NCBI RefSeq assembly: GCF_017811175.1
Contig: NZ_JACWIJ010000002.1
Location: 3,608,501 to 3,672,500 of the forward strand
DNA from: Melaminivora jejuensis
GTDB taxonomy: Bacteria; Pseudomonadota; Gammaproteobacteria; Burkholderiales; Burkholderiaceae_C
Direction: 5' to 3'
DNA length: 64,000 bases
The position numbers were made by a program, and so were the translations under genes. The notes under the pieces are model-generated. The model made no database searches. It was not told where the DNA came from and saw only the letters and a program-made list of their open reading frames with translations. Below are positions 22,302 through 30,472 of the stretch, piece after piece. The first letter of the stretch is position 1. The number at the start of each line of letters is the position of its first letter.

Positions 22302-24473
22302 CTACACGCTGCCCTCGAACGTCTTGATGCCGGCGGCGATCAGCTCGGGCGTGATGTCCAGCGCCCAGGCGGCAGCGACGGCGGCCAGCAGGGCGCTCGT
22401 GTCTGGCTGCTGGCCGCCGGGCAGGCACAGGGCGGCCAGCGTGCCCAGCACGCGCTCGCTGGCGCCGCTGGCCAGGATGACCTGCGCGTCGCGCACGAAC
22501 ACCGCCCGGCCCTCGCCATCCGCGCGGTGCGCGGCCAGGCGCGGGTTGTCCGCGTGCAGCGAGTACAGCAGCACCTCGCCATCGCACAGCTCGGCCAGCC
22601 CGGCCACCGGCTCGATGTCGGCGTTGAGCACGCCGGCGCCTTCGGCCAGCACCACGTCGATCTGCGTGCGCAGCACGCGGCGCATCTGGCCGATCTCGGT
22701 GATGTCGTGGTCGGCCAGCTGCTCGAAGCCGTCCATGTCGGTGACCACGCCGACCAGGCAGCGGTCATAGGCCAGCCCTTCGTCGAGGATGGAGCGCGCC
22801 GTGGTCTGGATGACGGCGGCTTCGGCCAGGCGGTTGGTCAGCAGGCGGTGCGCGCCGGCCCAGTGCGCGGCGCTGCTGGTCTGCGTGCGGCGGCTGGCCA
22901 GCACCATGCCCTCGCTGCAGGCCACGCCGGTGAGCTTGCCCGACAGCTGCAGCAGCCAGCCCACCAGGCGCGCCGTGAAGGCGTTGCCCTGCGTGCCGAC
23001 GATGCCGACGATGGGGATGCGCCCGGCGTGGCCGGCGCCCTCGCCGCGCGGGAACAGGTGATCGACGATGGCCATGCCCACCGGGCGCGGCGCGCCGGCC
23101 GTGGGCTTGAGGTGCATCAACAGGCCCGGGCCGGCGTTGACCTCCAGGATGGCGCCGCCCTGGGCGGCCATGGGCTGGGACACGTCCTTCAGGATCATGT
23201 CCATGCCGGCGATGTCCAGGCCGACGATTCTTGCCGCCAGCTGGGCGTAATAGGCCACGTCCGGGTGTACGTCGTCGGTGCAGTCGATGGCCATGTTGCC
23301 GTTTCTTTGCAGCAGTACGCTGCGGCCTGGCTCGATCACGCTGTCGGGGCTCACGTCCTGGCGGCGCAATTCGAGCTGCACGGCGGGGGCGTCCACGTCG
23401 ATGGGGCTCAAGGGGTATTCCTGCTCGATGCCCCGGCGCGGATCCTGGTTCTCGATGGCCACCAGCTCGGCCAGCGTGGCGCGGCCATTGCCCGTGACGC
23501 TCACCGTCTCGCCCTTGCAGGCAGCGACGACCTTGCCGCCCACCACCAGCAGGCGGTGCTCGATGCCCTCGATGAAGCGCTCGACGATGACTTCCGAGCC
23601 TTCCGGCTCGGCCAGGGCAAACGCTGCCTTGATGTCGGCCTCGCGCGTGAGCTCCAGCGTCACGCCGCGCGCATGGTTGCCGTCGCTGGGCTTGACGGTG
23701 ACGGGCAGGCCGATGTCCTGGGCCACCTGCCAGGCCTGCTCGGCGCTGGCCACGACCTGGCCCTGCGGCACCGGCACGCCGCACGAGGCCAGCAGCCGCT
23801 TGGTGAAGTCCTTGTCCTGGGCGATGCCTTCGGCAATCGCGCTGGTCTGGTCGCTCTCGGCTGTCCAGATGCGCCGCTGCGCCGCGCCGTAGCCCAGTTG
23901 CACCAGGTTGCCGTCGTTCAGGCGGATGTGCGGAATGCGCCGCTCGCTGGCCGCGTCCACGATGCAGCCGGTGCTGGGGCCGAGGTAGCGGTCGTCGATG
24001 GCGGTCTTGATGTCCTGGATGGCCGCCTTGAGGTCGAACGGCTGGTCGTTGATGGCCGCCATGATCAGGCGATGGCCCTGGGCCAGCGCCACGCGCGCCA
24101 CCGCCTCCTCGGGGCAGCGAAAGACCATGCGATAGACGCCGCGCCGCGAGGTCTCGCGCGTCTGGCCGAACTCGGCCGGCATTCCCGAGAGGTTGAGCAG
24201 CTCGATGATGATGTGCTCCAGCACATGGCCGCACCAGGTGCCGCCCTCCAGGCGCTGCAGAAAGCCGCCGCGCTCGCCCACGCCGCAGTGGTGCTCGATC
24301 AGGTCGGGCAGCCAGCTGGTCAGGCGCTGGTTAAAGCCGGGCAGCAGGTTGGAGGGGTAGTCCTCCAGCTCCTGCAAATCCAGCCAGACTTCGAGGATGG
24401 GACGGTAAGTCCAGACGCTGGGGCCGCGCAGGAAGTTGACGCGCAGCAGTTGGATGTCTTGGAAGGTGGCCAT
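22302..24473 (-). CDS. Cyanophycin synthetase-like protein (CphA') with degenerate Mur-ligase P-loop
   Basis: A 723-residue CphA homologue starting MATFQDIQLLRVNFLRGPSV; the upstream extension to 24536 lacks family similarity. The ATP-grasp domain looks complete (VKPSDGNHARGVTLELT, then EVNAGPGLLMH). The Mur-ligase domain is present but its P-loop reads GTQGNAFTA where cphA has GTNGKTTTT: the phosphate-binding Lys is gone, and the protein is about 150 residues shorter. It may add only one residue type, polymerise a preformed dipeptide like cyanobacterial CphA2, or act as a partner of CphA. It is the first gene of the cphA'-cphA-creA operon. Confidence 0.88.
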   Translation of the reverse strand: MATFQDIQLLRVNFLRGPSVWTYRPILEVWLDLQELEDYPSNLLPGFNQRLTSWLPDLIEHHCGVGERGGFLQRLEGGTWCGHVLEHIIIELLNLSGMPAEFGQTRETSRRGVYRMVFRCPEEAVARVALAQGHRLIMAAINDQPFDLKAAIQDIKTAIDDRYLGPSTGCIVDAASERRIPHIRLNDGNLVQLGYGAAQRRIWTAESDQTSAIAEGIAQDKDFTKRLLASCGVPVPQGQVVASAEQAWQVAQDIGLPVTVKPSDGNHARGVTLELTREADIKAAFALAEPEGSEVIVERFIEGIEHRLLVVGGKVVAACKGETVSVTGNGRATLAELVAIENQDPRRGIEQEYPLSPIDVDAPAVQLELRRQDVSPDSVIEPGRSVLLQRNGNMAIDCTDDVHPDVAYYAQLAARIVGLDIAGMDMILKDVSQPMAAQGGAILEVNAGPGLLMHLKPTAGAPRPVGMAIVDHLFPRGEGAGHAGRIPIVGIVGTQGNAFTARLVGWLLQLSGKLTGVACSEGMVLASRRTQTSSAAHWAGAHRLLTNRLAEAAVIQTTARSILDEGLAYDRCLVGVVTDMDGFEQLADHDITEIGQMRRVLRTQIDVVLAEGAGVLNADIEPVAGLAELCDGEVLLYSLHADNPRLAAHRADGEGRAVFVRDAQVILASGASERVLGTLAALCLPGGQQPDTSALLAAVAAAWALDITPELIAAGIKTFEGSV

Positions 24474-24683
24474 GAAAGCTGAGGGGAAGGCGCGCAGGGC
24501 GCGAAAGGTGGCGCAGCGGAAGTTGCGCGCCGGCAAAAGTATGGCCCCGATCAGGGCCGGGCGCTGTCAGCCGCCGGCTGGCGTGGGCCGTTACAGGCGG
24601 CGGGCCGGCGCGGCCCGCCAGGGCACGGGCGTGCCGGACAATGGCCTGCGCCCCGGGCGCTGCGCGCCGACGATATTGACCAC
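24474..24683 (+). other. Divergent intergenic region between cphA' and the ABC gene
   Basis: These 210 GC-rich bases must contain both promoters. GGGCCGGCGCGGCCC-like inverted sequences are present, but I see no convincing -35/-10 pair and no repeat of families A-C. Confidence 0.4.
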
Positions 24684-26990
24684 ATGCAACAAAACCCTTC
24701 ATCCGACGCCTCGGGCGTCCTCCCGTCCGGCCCGCTGGGCCTGCAGGCGCAGGCAGCGCTTGCGCCTGGCGAGAACGTGCTGATCGCTTTCGAGGTTGAC
24801 CTGAGCGCGGCGCTGCACTTCGCCCCCGGCCTGCTGGTGCTGACCACCGCGCGCCTGCTGTGGTGCAGCGCCGACGCGCCGCCGCAGGCCTGGGCGCTGG
24901 CGCCGGGCCAGCGGCTGGAGCTGCTCGAACACGGCGGTGTCGGCACACTGGAGCTGCACGACGCCGCGCAGCGCCTGGCGCTGTGGCGCTTCACCCTGGC
25001 GCGCGAGCAGCAGGCGCTGCGCCTGCAGCAGCGCTTCGAGCAGCACTTGGCGCGGCTGGCCGACCCGGCGCTGGCCCTGCCCGCCGACGAGGACACGCCG
25101 CGCTGCGCCGCCTGCCACACGCCGCTGCCGCCGGACGCCGAGGAGTGCCCGGCCTGCGCGCGCCAGCAGGCGCCGGCGGCCTCCACATGGGTGCTGCTGC
25201 GCCTGTGGCGCTTTGCCCGGCCCTACAAGAAACAGCTGGCCACCGGCTTCGCGCTGACGCTGGCCTCCACCGCCGCCTCGCTGGTGCCGCCCTACATGAC
25301 CATCCCGCTGATGGACGAGGTGCTGATCCCCTACCAAAGCGGCCAGCAGATTCCGGTCAGCCAAGTGGCGCTGTACCTGGGTGGGCTGCTGCTGGCGGCA
25401 CTGCTGGCTTGGGCCCTGGGCTGGGCGCGCACCTATGTGCTGGCGCTGGTGTCCGAGCGCATCGGCGCCGACTTGCGCACCACCACCTACGAGCACCTGA
25501 TGCGCCTGTCGCTGGACTACTTCGGCAGCAAGAGAACGGGCGACCTGATGGCGCGCATAGGCTCGGAGACCGACCGCATCAACGTCTTCCTGTCGCTCAA
25601 CGCGCTGGACTTCGCCACCGATGTGCTGGTCATCCTGATGACCTCGGCCATCCTGTTTTCCATCAACCCGTGGCTGGCCCTGGTCACCCTGGTGCCGCTG
25701 CCCTTCATCGCCTGGCTGATCCACACCGTGCGCGACCGGCTGCGCACCGGCTTCGAGCGCATCGACCGGGTCTGGAGCGAGGTCACCAACGTGCTGGCCG
25801 ACACCATCCCCGGCATCCGCGTGGTCAAGGCCTTTGCCCAGGAGCGGCGCGAGGCCGAGCGCTTTCGCGCCGCCAACCAGCACAACCTGGAAGTCAACGA
25901 CCGCCTGAACAAGACCTGGAGCCTGTTCTCGCCCACGGTGTCGCTGATGACCGAGATCGGCCTGCTGGTGGTCTGGGCCTTCGGCATCTGGCTGGTGGCG
26001 AAAAACGACATCACCGTGGGCGTGCTGGCCGCCTTCATCGCCTACATCGGGCGCTTCTACACGCGGCTGGACTCCATGAGCCGCATCGTGTCGGTGACGC
26101 AGAAGGCCGCTGCCGGCGCCAAGCGCATCTTCGACATCCTCGATCACGTCAGCAACGTGCCCGACCCGGCCAGCCCGGTGCGCGTGCCGCAGCTGCAGGG
26201 CGCCATCGAGCTGCGCGGCGTGGGCCTGCGCGCGGGCAGCCGGGTCATCCTCAAGGACGTGTCGCTCGATATCCGCCCGGGCGAGATGATCGGCCTGGTC
26301 GGCCACAGCGGCTCGGGCAAGAGCACGCTGGTCAACCTGATCTGCCGCTTCTACGACGTGAACGAGGGCGCCATTCTTGTCGATGGCGTCGATCTGCGCC
26401 GCATGGCCGTGGCCGACTGGCGCAGCCATATCGGCCTGGTGCTGCAGGAGCCCTTCCTGTTCTTCGGCACCGTGGCCGAGAACATCGCCTATGGCAAGCC
26501 GGATGCCACGCGCGCGCAGATCGTTGCCGCCGCGCGCGCTGCGCACGCGCATGAATTCATCCTGCGCCTGCCGCACGGCTACGACAGTCTGGTGGGAGAG
26601 CGCGGCCAGAGCCTGTCGGGCGGCGAGCGGCAGCGCATCTCGATCGCCCGGGCGCTCCTGATCGACCCGCGCATCCTGATCCTGGACGAGGCCACCTCGG
26701 CGGTGGACACCGAGACCGAGCGCGAGATCCAGCGCGCGCTGGACAACCTGGTGCAGGGCCGCACGACGATCGCCATCGCGCACCGCCTGTCCACGCTGCG
26801 CAAGGCCGACCGGCTGGTGGTGCTCGATCGGGGCGAGATTGTCGAGGTCGGCCCGCACGATGCCCTCATGGACAGGCAGGGCGCCTACTGGCGGCTGTAC
26901 GAGGCGCAGGCGCGCCGCGCCGAGGAAGAAGCCCAGGCCGCCGGCCTGCAGATCGAAACCCACCCGCGCCACCCGGCGGGCCAGGCATGA
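24684..26990 (+). CDS. ABC exporter half-transporter with N-terminal zinc ribbon (cyanophycin-associated type)
   Basis: A 768-residue fusion of permease and ATPase. An N-terminal soluble region (1-165) contains a zinc-ribbon-like CAACHTPLPPDAEECPAC. A six-helix ABC exporter domain (about 180-470) follows, then the nucleotide-binding domain with Walker A GHSGSGKST, signature [15 protein letters not shown] and Walker B ILILDEATSAVD. The protein should work as a dimer in the inner membrane. Its position beside cphA genes, followed by a DUF1854 gene, is a recurring arrangement in Burkholderiales; the transported substrate is unknown. The zinc ribbon is unusual for an exporter. Confidence 0.9.
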   Translation: MQQNPSSDASGVLPSGPLGLQAQAALAPGENVLIAFEVDLSAALHFAPGLLVLTTARLLWCSADAPPQAWALAPGQRLELLEHGGVGTLELHDAAQRLALWRFTLAREQQALRLQQRFEQHLARLADPALALPADEDTPRCAACHTPLPPDAEECPACARQQAPAASTWVLLRLWRFARPYKKQLATGFALTLASTAASLVPPYMTIPLMDEVLIPYQSGQQIPVSQVALYLGGLLLAALLAWALGWARTYVLALVSERIGADLRTTTYEHLMRLSLDYFGSKRTGDLMARIGSETDRINVFLSLNALDFATDVLVILMTSAILFSINPWLALVTLVPLPFIAWLIHTVRDRLRTGFERIDRVWSEVTNVLADTIPGIRVVKAFAQERREAERFRAANQHNLEVNDRLNKTWSLFSPTVSLMTEIGLLVVWAFGIWLVAKNDITVGVLAAFIAYIGRFYTRLDSMSRIVSVTQKAAAGAKRIFDILDHVSNVPDPASPVRVPQLQGAIELRGVGLRAGSRVILKDVSLDIRPGEMIGLVGHSGSGKSTLVNLICRFYDVNEGAILVDGVDLRRMAVADWRSHIGLVLQEPFLFFGTVAENIAYGKPDATRAQIVAAARAAHAHEFILRLPHGYDSLVGERGQSLSGGERQRISIARALLIDPRILILDEATSAVDTETEREIQRALDNLVQGRTTIAIAHRLSTLRKADRLVVLDRGEIVEVGPHDALMDRQGAYWRLYEAQARRAEEEAQAAGLQIETHPRHPAGQA

Positions 26991-27484
26991 GGGGGCAGGC
27001 CATGGAACACGCCACGCTTTCGGACTTCGCGCTGGAGCGCAACCCGCATGGCCGTCTGGTGCTGCGCCAGCCGGACGGCACGCTGCACGAGGGCATCACC
27101 CCGGTGCGCGCCTTCCCGATCGCCGCGCCCGGCGAGGGCGTGTCCCTGGTCGGCCGCGACGGCCAGGAGCTGGCCTGGATCGAGCAGCTGACGCAGGTGC
27201 CGCCCGCCATGCGCGCACTGATCGAGCAGGAGCTGGCGGTGCGCGAGTTCGTGCCCACCATCACCCGGCTGGCGTCGGTGTCGAGCTTTGCCACGCCCAG
27301 CACCTGGCAGGTGGACACCGACCGGGGCGCGGCTGTGCTGGTGCTCAAGGCCGAGGAGGACATCCGCCGCCTGGGCGGGCGCACGCACCTGCTGATCACG
27401 GCCAGCGGCGGCCTGCAGTTCCGGGTGCCCGATGTGGGTGCGCTGGATCGGCATTCGCGCCGACTACTGGAGCGTTTTCTATAG
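26987..27484 (+). CDS. DUF1854 protein (cyanophycin-associated)
   Basis: A small soluble protein of 160-165 residues with the DUF1854 pattern: FALERNPHGRLVLRQPDG near the start, GHx-free core EQELAVREFVPTITRLASVS, and RTHLLITASGGLQFRVPDVG. The ATG at 26987 overlaps the ABC gene stop (ATGA); the ATG at 27002 has a GAGGGGG site and may be the real start. The family is known mainly from genomic association with cyanophycin synthetases and this ABC protein. The coupling suggests the two proteins act together. Confidence 0.87.
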   Translation: MRGQAMEHATLSDFALERNPHGRLVLRQPDGTLHEGITPVRAFPIAAPGEGVSLVGRDGQELAWIEQLTQVPPAMRALIEQELAVREFVPTITRLASVSSFATPSTWQVDTDRGAAVLVLKAEEDIRRLGGRTHLLITASGGLQFRVPDVGALDRHSRRLLERFL

Positions 27485-27677
27485 CACCCAGGGCAGGCTG
27501 GACGGGGCTTTGAGGCCGAAAAGGCCTGAAATCCGGCTGGATTTGCCCGGAATTTGCCCGGCTTTTTCGGGCCATCGGTCAAACAAGCCTCAATTTCCCC
27601 TGCTTTTTGCCGAAATCGGGGTACGACGAGGTTCTGGCTGCGGCCAGCGCCTCTGTATCCATTGGAGGGCCTTCATC

Positions 27678-28133
27678 ATGCATTTGCCACCTGTTGACCG
27701 CTCGACCCCGCTATGGCGTGCCGTCCCGGCGGCGGATCTTTATTCCACCGGCGCCGGCGGCGCCGTGCCCGTGCGCCCGGTGCCGGCGCCGGGCGCCGTC
27801 GAATCCGTGGATCGCCTGGGCGAAGGCAGCACTCTGAACCTGCGCGGGGAGCCGACGCGCCCCAGCGATGCCGACCAGGCCGACCGCGACTGGACGCTGC
27901 CCGAGACCCAGAAAGAAGCCGCCGAGCAGGCCGAGGAAACCCCGCCGCCGCCCCCGCTGTACCAGCAGCTGCTGGAGTTCATCCAGTCCATGTGGCGCGC
28001 CAGCGGCAGCGCCGTCGAGGTGGCGCTTGAAGTCAACAAGACCACGCTGGCCGAGCGTATCGCCCAGCAGGCCCGCGACGACGAGCCGCTGACCTACTCC
28101 GACCCCAAGGTCAAGCGCACCGGCGGCTCATGA
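27678..28133 (+). CDS. Hypothetical protein (151 aa)
   Basis: The product is polar and Pro/Glu-rich in the middle (EETPPPPPLYQQLLEFIQSM), with a conserved-looking C-terminal segment VALEVNKTTLAERIAQQA. It has no signal peptide or membrane helix, and I do not recognise a family. GGAGGG nine bases before the ATG supports translation. It converges on the 5'-nucleotidase gene and overlaps its end by six bases. The preceding 190 bases contain short GCCCGG-rich inverted repeats. Confidence 0.6.
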   Translation: MHLPPVDRSTPLWRAVPAADLYSTGAGGAVPVRPVPAPGAVESVDRLGEGSTLNLRGEPTRPSDADQADRDWTLPETQKEAAEQAEETPPPPPLYQQLLEFIQSMWRASGSAVEVALEVNKTTLAERIAQQARDDEPLTYSDPKVKRTGGS

Positions 28134-29069
28134 GCCGGCGTCCGGGGCGCGGGGCGCGCCCTCTGCGGCCATGAGATTGGCAATCCCGGCGCTGACGTGC
28201 CCGGCGGGCACATGCCGGGCGGCCGAGCTGACATGGCCGCTTTGGTCGTCGAAGAAGAAATCCGGCTCGAACTCGCGCAGGAACGGCCCCTTGTCCAAGC
28301 CGCCCAGGAACATCGCCTCATCCACCGTGATGCCCCACTCCAGCAGCGTGCGGATGGCGCGCTCGTGCGCCGGGGCGCTGCGCGCCGTGACCAGCGCGGT
28401 GCGGATGCGCATGGCTGAAGCGTCGGCCTGCTGTTGCAGCCGGTGCAGCGCCGCCAGCAGCGGCTTGAACGGCCCTTCGGCCAGCGGCGTGGCGGCGTGC
28501 GAGACCTCGTGCTGCAGGAAAGCCGGCAGGCCGCCGCTTTGATAGACGCGCTCGGCCTCGTCGGAAAACAGCACGGCGTCGCCGTCGAAGGCGATGCGCA
28601 CCTCGCCCGGGTAGCGGTCGCCCGCCGGCGTGGCGTCCACCATGACCCGCGCCGCCGGAAAGCCGATGGACAGCGCCTGGCGCACATCGGCCTCGTTGGC
28701 CGACAGGAACAGGTGCGCGCCCAGCGGGCGCAGATAGGAAAACGGATCGCGCCCGCGCGTGAACACGCCGCGCTCGATGTGCATCCCCGCCGCCTGCGCC
28801 GAGGCGAACACGCGCATCCCGCTGGCCGGGTCGTTGCGCGAGAGCATGACCACCTCGACGCGCTGCGCCTGCGGCGTGTTGAAGGCCAGCAGCTTGCGCA
28901 CCAGGGCAAAGGCGATGCCGGGGCGCGCCGGGGCGTGGACTTGTTCCAGCTGCCGGCGCATGTAGGCCTGCTCGTCGCCGGCCTCGAACAGGCGGTTTTC
29001 CTCCTCGAAATCGAACAGCGCGCGCGAGGAAATCGCCACCACCAGCTTGTCGTCCAGGGTCATGGCCAT
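28128..29069 (-). CDS. Cytosolic 5'-nucleotidase (PF06189 family)
   Basis: A 313-residue protein without a signal peptide. SSRALFDFEEENRLFEAGDE is the N-terminal acidic motif, VVMLSRNDPASGMRVF and AFDGDAVLFSDEAERVY are HAD-like motifs, and LGGLDKGPFLREFEPDFFFD is near the C-terminus. The pattern matches the cytosolic NT5C1-like 5'-nucleotidase family, which dephosphorylates nucleoside monophosphates. It follows gspF by seven bases on the same strand and probably shares its transcript, although the functions are unrelated. Confidence 0.85.
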   Translation of the reverse strand: MAMTLDDKLVVAISSRALFDFEEENRLFEAGDEQAYMRRQLEQVHAPARPGIAFALVRKLLAFNTPQAQRVEVVMLSRNDPASGMRVFASAQAAGMHIERGVFTRGRDPFSYLRPLGAHLFLSANEADVRQALSIGFPAARVMVDATPAGDRYPGEVRIAFDGDAVLFSDEAERVYQSGGLPAFLQHEVSHAATPLAEGPFKPLLAALHRLQQQADASAMRIRTALVTARSAPAHERAIRTLLEWGITVDEAMFLGGLDKGPFLREFEPDFFFDDQSGHVSSAARHVPAGHVSAGIANLMAAEGAPRAPDAGS

Positions 29070-29076
29070 GATGAGG

Positions 29077-30306
29077 TTATTTGACGAACTGGTTGAGCTG
29101 AATGATGGGCATCAGCACCGCCAACACGATCAGCATGACCACCACGCCCATGCCGACGATCAGCAGCGGCTCCAGCAGCGTGGCCAGTTGCAGGGCGCGG
29201 CGCTGCACTTCGCTGCCCAGCTGGGTGGCGGCGCGCTCAAGCATCTGGGGCAGCCGCCCGGTCTGCTCGCCCAGGCGCGCGAACATGGACAGCAGGCCCG
29301 GAAAGCGCCGGGTCTGCGCCAGCGCCGAGGCCAGCGGCGCGCCCTCGCGCACCAGCGCCAGCGCGGCCAGCGCATCGGCGCGCAGGGCGCGGTTGTGCAG
29401 CGTCTCGGCAGCAGCCTGCAGCGCGCGCAGGATGGGCACGCCGGCACCGGCCAGCATGGCCAGCGTGGCGGCAAAGCGCGCCGCGTTGTAGCCGCGCGCC
29501 AGCCGGCCCAGCAGCGGCAGGCGCAGCCACCAGCCATCGAATTTCTCGCGGAATCCGTCCCGGGACAGCGCCAGCCGTGCGCTGACAGCTATCAAAACAA
29601 CAGCGCCCAGCAAGGCCCAGCCCCAGTGCCGCACGAAGTCGCTCAGTGCCAGCATGGCCACCGTGAGCAGGGGCAGGGCGCGCTTGCTGCCGGCAAAGAC
29701 GCCGGCCACCTGCGGCACCACGTAGCCGACCAGGAACAGCACGATGAGCACCGCCACCACGGTGACGATGGCCGGGTACAGCGCTGCGCCGACCAGCTGG
29801 GCGCGCAGTTGCTGGCGTGCCTCCAAGTCGTCGGCCAGGCGCTCCAGCACCTCGCCCAGGGCGCCACTGGCCTCGCCTGCGCCCACGACGGCGCAGTAGA
29901 TCGGCGAGAACTCGCGCGGGTGCAGCGCCAGCGCCCGGGCAAAGGGTGCGCCGGCGTTGACCTCGGCGCGCAGCGCGGCCACCAGATGGGCCTGGGGCTG
30001 GCTGTCGGCCTCTTCGGCCAGGGCGGTGAGGGCGCGCTCCAGCGGCAGCCCGGCACCCACCAGGCCGGCGAGCTGGCGCGTCCACACCGCCAGGGCGGCG
30101 CTGCCCAAGACCGGGCGGGTCAGCAGGCGCTGCGCCAGGCCCTGGGGCTGGCCGGCCTGGGCGTCGCTGCCCAGCGCCTGCACGTCTAGCGGCACCAGCG
30201 CCTGCGCGCGCAGCAGGCCGCGTGCGGCACGCGGGCTGTCGGCATCCACCGTGCCCCGGCGCACGCGGCCTTCGGCGTCCAGGGCTTCAAAGGAAAAAGC
30301 TGGCAT
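29077..30306 (-). CDS. gspF: Type II secretion inner-membrane platform protein GspF
   Basis: A 409-residue T2SF protein with two homologous cytoplasmic domains. The first contains LAGLVGAGLPLERALTAL and the second LAMLAGAGVPILRALQAA. Three membrane segments are seen: AIVTVVAVLIVLFLVGYVV, a segment around WALLGAVVLIAVSARLAL, and LLIVGMGVVVMLIVLAVLMP near the end. It anchors the GspE ATPase. It is separated from gspE by a flavin oxidoreductase and a chemoreceptor gene, an atypical split. The IAVSA stretch of TM2 is read from a half copy of repeat family A. Confidence 0.93.
   Translation of the reverse strand: MPAFSFEALDAEGRVRRGTVDADSPRAARGLLRAQALVPLDVQALGSDAQAGQPQGLAQRLLTRPVLGSAALAVWTRQLAGLVGAGLPLERALTALAEEADSQPQAHLVAALRAEVNAGAPFARALALHPREFSPIYCAVVGAGEASGALGEVLERLADDLEARQQLRAQLVGAALYPAIVTVVAVLIVLFLVGYVVPQVAGVFAGSKRALPLLTVAMLALSDFVRHWGWALLGAVVLIAVSARLALSRDGFREKFDGWWLRLPLLGRLARGYNAARFAATLAMLAGAGVPILRALQAAAETLHNRALRADALAALALVREGAPLASALAQTRRFPGLLSMFARLGEQTGRLPQMLERAATQLGSEVQRRALQLATLLEPLLIVGMGVVVMLIVLAVLMPIIQLNQFVK
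29573..29603 (-). repeat. Half copy of family A repeat inside gspF
   Basis: The plus strand has GCGCTGACAGCTATCAAAAC, the 5' half of the element. It encodes part of the second GspF membrane helix. Confidence 0.45.
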
Positions 30307-30472
30307 GGCAGTGGCTGAACTGGGCTGGCAGACAAGTCTTCAAACAAGTCTTGCATGGTAGCGGCCTGCGAGGAAACGCCGGCATCTGGAGCTTTCCTTA
30401 CAATTGTTGACACACATCAACGGCCACCGCCCTGCCTGTCCGGGGTGGTACCACACATCTGCAGGGGACGTT

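Noticed and set aside
27485..27677. GCCCGG-rich inverted sequences as a terminator or family A copy
   Set aside because: Stems are short, lack a T run, and the sequence does not align with the family A core.
30395..30420. TTGACA-like sequence before the aer-like gene as a promoter
   Set aside because: No acceptable -10 box at 16-18 bases.
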